The notes under the pieces: model-generated
What the model saw: the letters and a program-made list of their open reading frames with translations, nothing else
The model's database searches: none
Told to the model about the DNA's origin: nothing
Translations under genes and position numbers: made by a program
Shown: positions 34,579 to 42,635 of the stretch, in pieces
Layout of the letters: the number at the start of each line of letters is the position of its first letter
Numbering within the stretch: position 1 is the first letter of the stretch
Origin: Pseudonocardia autotrophica
GTDB lineage: Bacteria; Actinomycetota; Actinomycetes; Mycobacteriales; Pseudonocardiaceae
DNA: 64,000 nucleotides
Reading direction: 5' to 3'
Assembly (NCBI RefSeq): GCF_000717175.1
Contig: NZ_JNYD01000006.1
Span: 1-64,000, forward strand

Positions 34579-35922
34579 TCAGCCGGCGAAGCCGGGCACC
34601 CAGCGCTCGACGAGGCCGCGGGCGGCCACGGTGCAGTCGAGCCGCGCGAGGATGTTCATCCACCCCGAGAGCACCCGCATGACCAGCGCGTACTCGGGCG
34701 GGAAGGACAGCGCGCGGCCGGTGTCGCGGTAGGCCCGGTTGGTCGGGTTGGCCACCCGGGCTCCCTGCCGCGCGATCCACTCCTCGGTGAAGTGGAACTT
34801 CTCGACGCGCAGCGGGTCGGCCAGCGCGCCCACCCAGCGGAGGACGTCGGCGGTCTCGGCCCCGGGGGCGAGGAAGCCCTCGGCGCGCAGGAGCCGGTCG
34901 AGGCCTTCGGCGTCCTGCTCCGCGGTGAGCCCGAGGATCCGCACGAGCACCGGCGGGATCCCGTCCGGCAGGCTCGCGGCCGCCCCGAAGTCGATCATGC
35001 CGAGTCCGCTGCCGTCCGCCAGCACGAGGAAGTTGCCGGGGTGCGGGTCGGCGTGCAGCAGCCCGACCCGGGCGGGCGAGGCGAACATCGTCTCCACGAC
35101 GGTGTGCCCGAACCGGTCCCGGTCCTCCTCGGCCCCGCGCCCGCCCAGCAGCTCCCGCAGCGGGAACCCGTCGAGCCACTCGGTGACCAGGACCTTCGGC
35201 GCCGACGCCACCACCCCAGGGATGCGCAGGCCCGGCCAGTCGGCGAAGCCGGCCGCGAAGGCGCGCTGGCGGTCGGCCTCGAGCCGGTAGTCGACCTCCT
35301 CCATCGTCCGCTCGCGCAGCTCCCGGACCAGGGCGCGGGCGTCGAGCGCGGGGAAGATCGCGCCGAACAGCCGGGAGAACCGCTCCAGGGTGCGCAGGTC
35401 GGAGTCGAGGGCGAGGTCGGCGCCGGGGTACTGCACCTTGACGGCGACGTCCCGGGGCCGGCCGTTCGACCCCCGCCAGACGGCCCGGTGCACCTGGCCG
35501 ATGCTCGCGGCGGCGCGCGGCTCGTCGTCGAACTCCGTGAACCGCTCCCGCCAGCCGCGGCCCAGCTGCTCGGCGAGCATCCGGTGGACGTCCGCGACCG
35601 GCATCGGCGGGCTCGACGTCTGGAGCTTCGCCAGGGCCTCCTGGTACGGCCCGGCGATCTCGGCGGGGATCATCGCGTCGTAGACCGACAGCGCCTGGCC
35701 GAGCTTCATCGCCCCGCCCTTGAGCGAGCCGAGCACGGCGAAGAGCTGTTCGGCGTTGCGGGCGAGAGTGGTGGCGGTGACCTCGTCCGCGTCGGCCCCG
35801 GCGAGCGTGCGCCCCCAGCCGCTGACGGCCCGGCCGGCGAACGTGAGGGGCAGCGAGGCGAGCCGCGCGGAACGGCCGAACCCGTTGCGGGGGACGCCCC
35901 GGTCCGCCCTCTCGTCCGCCAT
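34579..35922 (-). CDS. UbiB/ABC1/ADCK-family protein kinase-like ATPase
   Basis: A 447-aa atypical kinase. Family marks are the KxGQ motif (AMKLGQALS, residues 71-79), the Ala-rich nucleotide loop (RAAASIGQVHRA, about 136-147) that replaces the P-loop, Lys162 in VAVKVQYPG, the catalytic loop LLHADPHPGNF and the metal motif MIDFG. UbiB-type proteins support isoprenoid-quinone biosynthesis or membrane lipid handling; in actinobacteria they are usually annotated AarF. ATG 35922 starts it. A minus-strand -10-like TAGGGT is at 35949-35954. It is divergent from the Crp/Fnr gene. Confidence 0.92.
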   Translation of the reverse strand: MADERADRGVPRNGFGRSARLASLPLTFAGRAVSGWGRTLAGADADEVTATTLARNAEQLFAVLGSLKGGAMKLGQALSVYDAMIPAEIAGPYQEALAKLQTSSPPMPVADVHRMLAEQLGRGWRERFTEFDDEPRAAASIGQVHRAVWRGSNGRPRDVAVKVQYPGADLALDSDLRTLERFSRLFGAIFPALDARALVRELRERTMEEVDYRLEADRQRAFAAGFADWPGLRIPGVVASAPKVLVTEWLDGFPLRELLGGRGAEEDRDRFGHTVVETMFASPARVGLLHADPHPGNFLVLADGSGLGMIDFGAAASLPDGIPPVLVRILGLTAEQDAEGLDRLLRAEGFLAPGAETADVLRWVGALADPLRVEKFHFTEEWIARQGARVANPTNRAYRDTGRALSFPPEYALVMRVLSGWMNILARLDCTVAARGLVERWVPGFAG

Positions 35923-36058
35923 CACACCCCTTTCCGCAACCCACGGTGACCCTACTGTCACGCGGCGGGAGCGCAGCCCGGCACCCGGTCCCGTACCCCG
36001 ACCGCGGGGTGTCATTCGCGTGGGCCGGTGGCCGGGAGTGCGGCTAGCGTGCCCGTTC

Positions 36059-36790
36059 GTGGTGGTGGACGGCGCCGCGGCGCCGCTGGACGGGCGGGTC
36101 AGGGCGGCTCTCGCCGCCTCGCACCTGCGCGGGCTGCCTCCCGGACTCACCGCCGCGCTGCTGGAGGGCGCACGGTGCGTCGGTGTGTCGGCGGGCGACA
36201 CGATGCACCGCGTCGGTGAGGACGAGCGCCACGTCGAACTGGTCGTGCGGGGTCTGGTGCGGGTGCACGCGAGTGCCCCCGACGGCCGCACGCTCACCGT
36301 CAGGTACTGCCCGCTGGGTGCGTTGATCGGGACGCTGTCCCTCTACGCCGAGCCGTTCGTCATGCCGGTCACGACCCAGGCGGTGGTCGACTCGGAGCTG
36401 CTGGCGATCCGGCCGGGCGTGGTCCGCGGGCTCGCCGACCGGGACGTCCGGGTGGCCCGGGCGCTCCTGCACGAGCTGAGCGAGCGCGCCACCGCCTTCG
36501 CCGCGGAGATCGGCGGGTCGGCCTTCTCCACCGTCCGCCAACGCGTGGGCCGGCACCTGCTCGACCTCGCCGCGCAGTGCCAGCAGGGACCCGAGCTCGT
36601 CGCGCCGATCAGCCAGCAGGAGCTGGCCGACGCCGTGGGCACCGTCCGCGAGGTGGTGGTCCGCACGCTGCGCGAGCTGCGCCGGGAGGGGGTGCTCGAG
36701 ACCGGCCGGCACGGCGTCCGGATCCTGGCGCCCGAGCGCCTGTCGGCGGAGGCGTTCCGACCGCCGGACGGGTGGAACACAGGTCCCTGA
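36059..36790 (+). CDS. Crp/Fnr-family transcriptional regulator
   Basis: A 243-aa regulator. The N-terminal cyclic-nucleotide-binding-like barrel covers about residues 20-135 (SAGDTMHRVGEDERHVELVVRGLVRVHASAPDGRTLTVRYCPLGALIGTLSLY). A long dimer helix follows, then a Crp-type winged helix (PISQQELADAVGTVREVVVRTLRELRREGVL). It has no CxxC cluster, so it is not an Fnr-like oxygen sensor. The canonical cAMP-pocket arginine pattern is not obvious. The GTG at 36059, first of three in a row, lies eight bases after TAGCGT (36045-36050), suggesting a leaderless mRNA. Confidence 0.87.
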   Translation: MVVDGAAAPLDGRVRAALAASHLRGLPPGLTAALLEGARCVGVSAGDTMHRVGEDERHVELVVRGLVRVHASAPDGRTLTVRYCPLGALIGTLSLYAEPFVMPVTTQAVVDSELLAIRPGVVRGLADRDVRVARALLHELSERATAFAAEIGGSAFSTVRQRVGRHLLDLAAQCQQGPELVAPISQQELADAVGTVREVVVRTLRELRREGVLETGRHGVRILAPERLSAEAFRPPDGWNTGP

Positions 36791-36821
36791 CCGGCCGCGA
36801 CCACGAACCTATCGTTCCGGG

Positions 36822-38075
36822 ATGGCTGACTGTGTGGTCGTCGGAGCGGGCCCGGCCGGACTCGCGGCCAGCATCGCGCTGGGCAACCGCGGGATCGACC
36901 ACGTGGTGCTGGAGCGTGGTGTCGCCGGCCGGACCTGGCGCACCCAGCGGTGGGACTCGCTGCGCCTCAACAACCCGGGGTGGATGAACCCGATGCTCGG
37001 GGCGCAGCCGGCGGGCTCGTACCTGACCGCCGCCCAGGTGTGCCGGCGCCTGGAGCTCCTGGCCGCGCGGTGCCCCGTGCGCGAACAGGTCCCCGTGACC
37101 TCCTTGATGCCGGACGGGGGCGGTTGGCTGCTCCGCACCGGCGAAGGCCCGCTGCACGCGCGCACCGTCGTCGTGGCCACGGGCGGGGAGAGCGTCCCCC
37201 GGACGCCGCGCGCGGCCGGGCTGCTGCCGTCCGGGATCGTCCAGCTCCACGCCGCGGGCTACCGCCGGCCGGAGCTGCTGCCTGCCGGCGCGGTGCTCGT
37301 CGTCGGCAGCGCGCAGTCGGGCTACCAGATCGCGGACGAGCTGCTCGGCGCCGGACGGCGGGTCGTCCTCGCGACCTCCCGCGCCGGTCGCGCCCCAGCC
37401 CGGCACGCCGGGAGGGAGACCATCGAGTGGCTCGCCGAGAGCGGGTTCTTCGACCAGCGAGCCGACGACCTGGCCGACCCCTCGGTCGTGCACGCGCCAC
37501 AGCCGCTGCTCGCCCCCGGCGGTCGCAGCGCCAGCCTGCAGACCCTGGTCCGGCGGGGCGCGGTCCTGACCGGCCGGCTCGTCGGGATCGACGGCCGGCG
37601 GCTCCGCTTCGACGACAGCACCTCGGCCACGATCACCGCCGCCGACGCGTTCGCCGCACGGATCAGGACGCTGCTCGACGAGCACCTCCGGCGCACCGGT
37701 CGTGCCGTGCCCGCCCCGGAACCCGACCCCGCCGACGAGCCGGTGGACATCACCCCGCCGACGAGCCTCGACCTGGGCGCGGCCGGGATCGGGACGGTGA
37801 TCTGGTGCACCGGGTACGCGGGGGACTTCTCGTGGCTGCACCCCGTGCTGCGCGACGGCGGCCGGCCGGTGCGCCGCGGCGCCGCGGGAGCGCTCCCGGG
37901 GATCTGGTACCTCGGGCTGCGGTGGCTGCTCCGCCGGTGTTCGGGCAACTTCTTCGGGTTCCCGGGTGACGCGGCTACGGTCGCCGATGAGGTCGCGCGG
38001 ACGCTGCACGGGAACGGGACGGGGACCCGGCGCAGGCCCCGCCCGGCCGCGTTCGACGTCGTCCGGACCATCTGA
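36822..38075 (+). CDS. flavin-dependent monooxygenase / NAD(P)-binding oxidoreductase
   Basis: A 417-aa flavoprotein. The FAD Rossmann motif is GAGPAG (residues 8-13). The segment WDSLRLNNPGWMNPM follows, then the NAD(P) site VLVVGSAQSG and the C-terminal signature GTVIWCTGYAGDFSWLH ... GNFFGFPGDA. It belongs with the class B flavin monooxygenases / YUCCA-like and CzcO-like proteins. ATG 36822 lies six bases after TATCGT (36810-36815). It is 31 bases downstream of the Crp/Fnr gene but has its own likely promoter. Confidence 0.85.
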   Translation: MADCVVVGAGPAGLAASIALGNRGIDHVVLERGVAGRTWRTQRWDSLRLNNPGWMNPMLGAQPAGSYLTAAQVCRRLELLAARCPVREQVPVTSLMPDGGGWLLRTGEGPLHARTVVVATGGESVPRTPRAAGLLPSGIVQLHAAGYRRPELLPAGAVLVVGSAQSGYQIADELLGAGRRVVLATSRAGRAPARHAGRETIEWLAESGFFDQRADDLADPSVVHAPQPLLAPGGRSASLQTLVRRGAVLTGRLVGIDGRRLRFDDSTSATITAADAFAARIRTLLDEHLRRTGRAVPAPEPDPADEPVDITPPTSLDLGAAGIGTVIWCTGYAGDFSWLHPVLRDGGRPVRRGAAGALPGIWYLGLRWLLRRCSGNFFGFPGDAATVADEVARTLHGNGTGTRRRPRPAAFDVVRTI

Positions 38076-38103
38076 ACGTGCACCACGGGCGCGCCGACGG
38101 GCC

Positions 38104-38928
38104 TCAGGGCGCCGCGGACAGGAGTTCGGCCCGGCGGCCGAGGAGGGCGTCGGCGACCGGCCCCTCACCTGCGGCGGCCACGGCCGGGGCGTAGGCGTCG
38201 AAGAACTCGACGTACACGCCGACCAGATGCGCCCGGAGGTCGCGGACCGCCGCGGCGGCGTCGTCGATGCCGGACTCGCGCCACCGCATGGCGGCGTGCG
38301 CGAGCGGCGCGTGGGCTCCGTGCCGCCCGTACCAGGTCGCCGCGGCGCCGTTGTGGCCCATGCGACCGGACGCGAGCGTGTAGAGGAAGCGGATCGGGAA
38401 CATCGCCGCCTTGCTCGCCACCCGCGGGCCGGCGGCCACCTGCTCCTCCGTCCTGTGCAGGGCGGCGAGGTAGGCCCGGTCGAACCTCTCGACGGCGAAC
38501 TGCGCCGCCTCCACGACCAGCGTGGTCGGAGCGGGACGGGTCGCGTCGCCCCGCTCGTCCACCCCGTACAGCAGGCGGCCGTCGTCGAGGAGGTCGAGCC
38601 GGTCCACCGCCGGGAGCCGCGAGCACGGGCCGGCCCCGTGCCGGACGCCGTGCCAGTCCGACCAGAAGACCGACAGTCGCTCCGCGAGCGGGTTCCCCGC
38701 CCGCTCGACGGTCGCGCGCCGGATCGCGGCGACGCGGGCGCCGACGTCGTCGGGGAGCGAGTCGAGGACCAGCGCCAGGTCGATGTCGCTCGCGAGCGGG
38801 GCGAAGCCGCCGTGGGCCAGGCTGCCCAGTGCGAACGCGGCGCTCAGGCGGTCGCCCAGGACCTCGCGCGCCACCGCGGTCGCCGTCCGCAGCACCTGCT
38901 CGCCGCCCTCGCGGTCCTCGCCGGCCAT
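38104..38928 (-). CDS. nucleotidyltransferase-domain protein
   Basis: A 274-aa protein with the polymerase-beta-type nucleotidyltransferase motif AFALGSLAHGGFAPLASDIDLALVLD, that is GSx11DxD with the two metal-binding aspartates. A helical C-terminal half follows, with RFLYTLASGRMGHNGAAATWY. The arrangement resembles aminoglycoside adenylyltransferases (ANT-type) but the acceptor is unknown, and resistance is not implied. ATG 38928 has GAGG eight bases before it; a GTG at 38979 would add 17 residues. Confidence 0.8.
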   Translation of the reverse strand: MAGEDREGGEQVLRTATAVAREVLGDRLSAAFALGSLAHGGFAPLASDIDLALVLDSLPDDVGARVAAIRRATVERAGNPLAERLSVFWSDWHGVRHGAGPCSRLPAVDRLDLLDDGRLLYGVDERGDATRPAPTTLVVEAAQFAVERFDRAYLAALHRTEEQVAAGPRVASKAAMFPIRFLYTLASGRMGHNGAAATWYGRHGAHAPLAHAAMRWRESGIDDAAAAVRDLRAHLVGVYVEFFDAYAPAVAAAGEGPVADALLGRRAELLSAAP

Positions 38929-38988
38929 CCGGGCACCCTCGCACGATCCGCCGTCGTCGGGCACGGGGTCGGGGCCCACCGCCGGGGC

Positions 38989-39516
38989 TCAGTCGGGGAT
39001 CGCCCCGATCAGCTTCTCCAGGGTGTTCCAGTTGCGGCCGGTGGTCGGCACCTTCCACGCCTTGCGCACGAACGCGGCGACGTCCGGGGAGTTCGAGATC
39101 CCGTCCGGGCACCACTGGTAGATCAGCCCGCCGCGCACCACGATCCGGTCCGGGTCGAGCTCGGCGGGGCTCGGCGCGCCCGGCGGGGGCTCGCCGAAGA
39201 GCCAGAGCACGAGCATCCGGGAGCCGTTGTCGGCAACGTCACGCAAGGGATGTCCGTCCGCCGCCGCTTCCAGGTCGGCCCGGGTCAGCGCCAGCACCCT
39301 GATCTCCGTGCCGTACCGCTCGGCGAGGGCCTCCTCGACCCGCTCGGCGACGACCGCGGCGGGCTCGTCGGCGGCGAGGACGGCGTTGCCGCTCTGCAGC
39401 AGCGTCCTGACCTGCGTGTACCCGAGGCCCGTGAGCATCTCGCGCAGCTCCGCCATCGCGACCTTCTTGTTGCCGCCGACGTTGACGCCCCGCAGGAGCA
39501 CCGCGTAGCCCGACAC
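38989..39516 (-). CDS. DUF1697-family protein
   Basis: A 175-aa protein that opens VSGYAVLLRGVNVGGNKKVAMAELREMLTGLGYTQVRTLLQSGNAVL. The LLRGxNVGGxxxxxMxxLR motif defines DUF1697. The C-terminus has KAWKVPTTGRNWNTLEKL, with the conserved RNWxTxxKL. Function is unknown across the family. GTG 39516 gives the family N-terminus. The gene follows the nucleotidyltransferase on the same strand, 60 bases upstream of its start. Confidence 0.87.
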   Translation of the reverse strand: MSGYAVLLRGVNVGGNKKVAMAELREMLTGLGYTQVRTLLQSGNAVLAADEPAAVVAERVEEALAERYGTEIRVLALTRADLEAAADGHPLRDVADNGSRMLVLWLFGEPPPGAPSPAELDPDRIVVRGGLIYQWCPDGISNSPDVAAFVRKAWKVPTTGRNWNTLEKLIGAIPD

Positions 39517-39594
39517 GGGCGGGAACCTACACCCGCCCCGGCGACCCGACCGCTCACCGCACACGGAGCGCATCCGGCTGACCTCGGGGACGGG

Positions 39595-39612
39595 ACGGGG
39601 GTGTTCCCCCGT
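39595..39612. other. perfect 7-bp inverted repeat in the divergent DUF1697/dedA region
   Basis: ACGGGGG-TGTT-CCCCCGT. It lies in the 165-base divergent region between starts at 39516 and 39682 and could be a protein-binding site for either gene. Confidence 0.4.
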
Positions 39613-39681
39613 GACCCTGCCGTGACGTTCTGGGACTCTGGTCCGAGTACTCCGCGAGACCCCCGTGGGAAGGACCCCCTC

Positions 39682-40350
39682 GTGCAGCTTCTCGACGCCG
39701 GCGCCCTCGTGGCGCTCTTCGACGCCGTGCTGCACAGCGTGTGGCTGCTACCGGTGCTCGCGGTGCTGATCGCGTTCGACGGCCCGTTCCCCGTGCTGCC
39801 CAGCGAGACGCTGCTGACGGTGGGCGCGGCCGCGGCGTTCGGCACCGGCGACGTCGTCGGCGTGCTCGGGCTGTTCCTCGCTTCGATGGTCGGCTCGATG
39901 CTCGGCGACGTGGCGGTGTACGCCCTCGGCCGCAGCTCGAACCGGCTCCTGCGCGGCGCGGGCCAGAAGGACGACGGGCTGGGCGCGTGGGTCCGGCGCA
40001 ACCTCTGGAGCAGGCCGATCGTCGCCTGCGTCGGCGCGCGGCTCGTCCCCGGCGGGCGGCTGGTGAGCACCGCCGCGTGCGGGCGCGTGCGGCTGCCGGT
40101 GCGGATGTTCCTGCCCGCCACCGCGGCCAGCTCGGCCATCTGGGGCGTGTACATGCTGCTGGTCGGCGCGGTGCTCGGCCCGATCACCAAGGGCAACCCG
40201 CTGCTCTGCCTCGCCGCCGGCATGATCATGGCGGTGGTCACGGCGGGCGGTTTCGAGGCCGCCCGGCGCATCCGCCGCCGTGTGCTGGCCCGGCGTGCGG
40301 CCGCCACGGTCGCCCCGGTCGCCACCCCGGAGCCCGCGCTGGCACGCTGA
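39682..40350 (+). CDS. DedA-family (VTT domain) membrane protein
   Basis: A 222-aa integral membrane protein with about five hydrophobic segments. The DedA region has FDGPFPVLPSETLLTVGAAAAFG, GSMLGDVAVYALGR, and CVGARLVPGGRLVSTAACGRVRLPVRMF with the characteristic arginine and glycine pattern. Family members are thought to flip undecaprenyl-phosphate or other lipids. GTG 39682 is preceded by GGAAGGA at eight bases. A basic C-terminal tail faces the cytoplasm. A perfect terminator follows. Confidence 0.9.
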   Translation: MQLLDAGALVALFDAVLHSVWLLPVLAVLIAFDGPFPVLPSETLLTVGAAAAFGTGDVVGVLGLFLASMVGSMLGDVAVYALGRSSNRLLRGAGQKDDGLGAWVRRNLWSRPIVACVGARLVPGGRLVSTAACGRVRLPVRMFLPATAASSAIWGVYMLLVGAVLGPITKGNPLLCLAAGMIMAVVTAGGFEAARRIRRRVLARRAAATVAPVATPEPALAR

Positions 40351-40364
40351 CCCCGTTCCACTCC

Positions 40365-40395
40365 TGCGGCCCGTCTCACGCTGAGACGGGCCGCA
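40365..40395 (+). terminator. perfect 14-bp hairpin after dedA
   Basis: TGCGGCCCGTCTCA (40365-40378), loop CGC, and the exact complement (40382-40395). It lies 15 bases after the dedA stop. No T-tract, as is usual in high-GC actinobacteria. Confidence 0.8.
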
Positions 40396-40421
40396 CGTGT
40401 GTGCGGGCCGAGAATGATCGG

Positions 40422-40673
40422 GTGCGCGACGAGGCGTGGGTGGTCGAGGTGGGGGAGCAGAACGCGGCCTGGTTGGCCACGGAGAGCCGGACGGCGCGGC
40501 TGGCCCGCGAGTACCGGCCCGTCGACCTGGGGGACGGCAGGGTGCGCTACAACGCCCGCGCGCTGGGTGCGGCGCGCGAGCTGGGCGAGGAGGAGGACGG
40601 CTTCCTCACCGACGACGCCGACGGCCTGCGGGTCTGGATCGGCGAGGACGCGTTCGAGCTCGACCGCGAGTAG
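40422..40673 (+). CDS. small acidic hypothetical protein
   Basis: An 83-aa protein, VRDEAWVVEVGEQNAAWLATESRTARLAREYRP..., acidic (many Asp/Glu), soluble, with three Trp. It has no motif that I recognise. GTG 40422 is the best start; no clear ribosome site is present. It stands alone between the dedA terminator and the operators of the next gene. Confidence 0.6.
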   Translation: MRDEAWVVEVGEQNAAWLATESRTARLAREYRPVDLGDGRVRYNARALGAARELGEEEDGFLTDDADGLRVWIGEDAFELDRE

Positions 40674-40684
40674 CGCACAGAATC

Positions 40685-40699
40685 GAGAGCGCTGCTCTT
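40685..40699. promoter_or_regulatory. TetR-type operator half-degenerate copy (GAGAGCG-C-TGCTCTT)
   Basis: This is an imperfect copy of the 15-bp palindrome at 40738-40752, 53 bp upstream of it and in the same orientation. Both are preceded by ATC. It matches the perfect copy at 13 of 15 positions. Confidence 0.6.
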
Positions 40700-40737
40700 G
40701 ACCGGAGGGCGGTCCTGCGGTTCACTCACGACATCGA

Positions 40738-40752
40738 GAGAGCACTGCTCTC
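40738..40752. promoter_or_regulatory. perfect 15-bp palindrome GAGAGCA-C-TGCTCTC, probable TetR operator
   Basis: It has 7-bp arms around a central C, 20 bases before the ATG of the deazaflavin oxidoreductase. AGAGCA-N-TGCTCT is the kind of operator bound by a widespread class of actinobacterial TetR repressors. No regulator gene is adjacent, so the repressor must be encoded elsewhere. Confidence 0.75.
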
Positions 40753-40772
40753 GAACGAGACGAGGAGTCACG

Positions 40773-41219
40773 ATGATCGAGCCGCAGCAGCGCTACCTGG
40801 CCCCGAAGAGCGGCACCGCCGTGTTCAACCGGATCGTCGCCGCACTGACCCGGGCCGGTATCAGCGTCATGGGCAGCCGCGTGCTGGCCGTCCGCGGCCG
40901 CACCAGCGGGCAGTGGCGCACCACGCCGGTGAACCTGCTGCAGGTCGAGGGGGAGCGGTACCTGGTCGCGCCACGGGGCCACACGCAGTGGGTGCGGAAC
41001 CTCCGGGCCGCGGGCACCGGCGAGCTGCGCCTCGGCCGGCGGGTCGAGACGTTCACCGCCGTCGAGCTCGACGACGACGAGAAGCTCCCGATCCTGCGCG
41101 AGTACCTGCGGAAGTGGGCCTGGGAGGTCGGTGCCTTCTTCGAGGACCTCGACAAGGACTCGCCCGACGACGCGCTCCGTGCGGCCGCCCCGGGCTTCCC
41201 CGCCTTCCGCCTCCGGTGA
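40773..41219 (+). CDS. deazaflavin (F420)-dependent nitroreductase-family protein
   Basis: A 148-aa protein of the Ddn / F420H2-dependent quinone reductase family. Its core is VLAVRGRTSGQWRTTPVNLLQVEGERYLVAPRGHTQWVRNLRAAGTGELRLG, where RTSG and the GxTxWxRNLRAAG element mark the family. A C-terminal amphipathic stretch KWAWEVGAFFEDL follows. Members reduce quinones or nitroaromatics with F420H2, often at the membrane. ATG 40773 has CGAGGAG upstream. Regulation by a TetR-type repressor is indicated by the two operators. Confidence 0.88.
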   Translation: MIEPQQRYLAPKSGTAVFNRIVAALTRAGISVMGSRVLAVRGRTSGQWRTTPVNLLQVEGERYLVAPRGHTQWVRNLRAAGTGELRLGRRVETFTAVELDDDEKLPILREYLRKWAWEVGAFFEDLDKDSPDDALRAAAPGFPAFRLR

Positions 41220-41228
41220 GGTTGCTGT

Positions 41229-41266
41229 CCGGTGCCGGTGGGGGCTCCCCAGTCCACCGGCACCGG
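41229..41266 (+). terminator. 13-bp perfect hairpin after the deazaflavin oxidoreductase gene
   Basis: CCGGTGCCGGTGG (41229-41241) pairs exactly with 41254-41266 around a 12-base loop, 9 bases beyond the stop at 41219. The remaining gap to 41501 contains no gene that I can support. Confidence 0.72.
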
Positions 41267-41501
41267 TGTCGGGTTCAACGCGGCGGGCCGCCCGGGGTTT
41301 CGGTCGGAATCCCACGAACCCCACCAGTCCCGCCGAACGTGGCACGAGATGCGCCGATCGGTCGCTCCCGCGCCGGACTGCGTGCCGCGGCAACGACCTC
41401 CCGATGATCGCGCGGTGGCGACCGCGCGGCGCCGGACCGGATCTTCCGGACAACCCTCCCGACGCCCGGCGGGCCGCGGGGGCGGGCGCTAGGTTCGTTT
41501 T

Positions 41502-42542
41502 GTGGTGGAACGCTCCGCGGCCGACGGGCCCGCTCCCTCCGACGCTCCGGACCGCGACCGCTCGGACGAGGGTGGCTCGGGCGGCGAGAGCACCCTCACC
41601 GTCCTGATCGCGGGCGCCGCGAACGCCGCGATCGGCGTCCTGAAACTGGTGGCGGGCCTGCTGACGGGCTCGTCGGCGATGCTGGCCGAGGCCGCCCACT
41701 CCGTCGCCGACACCACCACCGAGGGCCTGCTGCTGGCCGCGCTGCGCCGCTCGGCCCGCCGGCCCGACCGTCGCCACCCCTTCGGCTACGGCAAGGAACG
41801 CTTCTTCTGGGCGCTGATCGCCGCCGTCTCGATCTTCGTGTCCGGCGGGGTGTTCGCGATCTACGAGGGCGTCACGACGATCCTCGGCGAGAGCGCCGAG
41901 CAGACCCTCGCCTGGGTCGCGTACGGCGTGCTCGGGGTGTCGTTCCTGTTGGAGGGCACCTCGTGGCTGCAGGCGGTGCGCCAGGTGCGGCGCGAGGCGG
42001 CGGCCGAGGAGACGACCTTCTTCCGCTGGTTGCGCGGGACCGACGACCCCACCGTGAAGACCGTGTTCTTCGAGGACAGCGCGGCGCTGATCGGCCTGCT
42101 GCTCGCGTTCGCGGGCGTCGGGCTGCACCAGCTGACGGGCTCGGGGGTGTGGGACGGGGTCGCGTCGCTGCTGATCGGGCTGCTGCTGGCCTGCGTCGCC
42201 TACATCCTGGGCCGCACCAACAAGGGCCTGCTGATCGGCCGGCAGGCGGATCTGAGGCTGGTCACGGCCATCCGCCGGGCGTTGCAGGACCGTCCCGAGG
42301 TCGACGCCGTGGTGGACCTGTTGACCATGCAGCTCGGCACCGACAGCGTGCTGCTCTGCGCCCGCCTGGACTTCGACGACTCGCTTGGCGCCGCCGACGT
42401 CGAGCGGGCCTGCGTGGAGATCGACGCCGAGCTGCGGAAGAGCTTCACCGACCTCGCCGAGATCTTCCTCGAACCCGTCCCGCGGACCGACCCGGTCATG
42501 CGCGGGCGGGTGCTGGACCGCTACGGCCGCACCCTCGCCTGA
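41502..42542 (+). CDS. cation diffusion facilitator (zinc/divalent-metal exporter)
   Basis: A 346-aa CDF transporter with six membrane helices between residues about 30 and 230 and a cytoplasmic C-terminal domain. Metal-site motifs are AEAAHSVADTTTE in helix 2 (HxxxD) and FFEDSAALIGLLLAF in helix 5 (the D of the second pair). The N-terminal 28 residues are hydrophilic and acidic. The central loop HPFGYGKERFFWALI is family-typical. GTG 41502 lies six bases after TAGGTT (41490-41495), so it is probably leaderless. Confidence 0.92.
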   Translation: MVERSAADGPAPSDAPDRDRSDEGGSGGESTLTVLIAGAANAAIGVLKLVAGLLTGSSAMLAEAAHSVADTTTEGLLLAALRRSARRPDRRHPFGYGKERFFWALIAAVSIFVSGGVFAIYEGVTTILGESAEQTLAWVAYGVLGVSFLLEGTSWLQAVRQVRREAAAEETTFFRWLRGTDDPTVKTVFFEDSAALIGLLLAFAGVGLHQLTGSGVWDGVASLLIGLLLACVAYILGRTNKGLLIGRQADLRLVTAIRRALQDRPEVDAVVDLLTMQLGTDSVLLCARLDFDDSLGAADVERACVEIDAELRKSFTDLAEIFLEPVPRTDPVMRGRVLDRYGRTLA

Positions 42543-42571
42543 GAGGCGGGGCGGCCGGCCGGCGCCGGAAT

Positions 42572-42622
42572 GCACGAACGGCACTTTCGCGCGCCAGGTG
42601 CGCACGAAAGTGCCGTCGGTGC
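42572..42622. terminator. 23-bp-stem hairpin between convergent CDF and gltD genes
   Basis: Arms 42572-42594 and 42600-42622 (inner part GGCACTTTCG/CGAAAGTGCC) pair at 21 of 23 positions around a CAGGT loop. It sits exactly between the stops at 42542 and 42636. Confidence 0.82.
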
Positions 42623-42635
42623 GATCAGGGACGCG

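Noticed and set aside
38104..38928. Aminoglycoside resistance gene
   Set aside because: The nucleotidyltransferase motif is shared by many unrelated proteins, and nothing else points to aminoglycoside modification.
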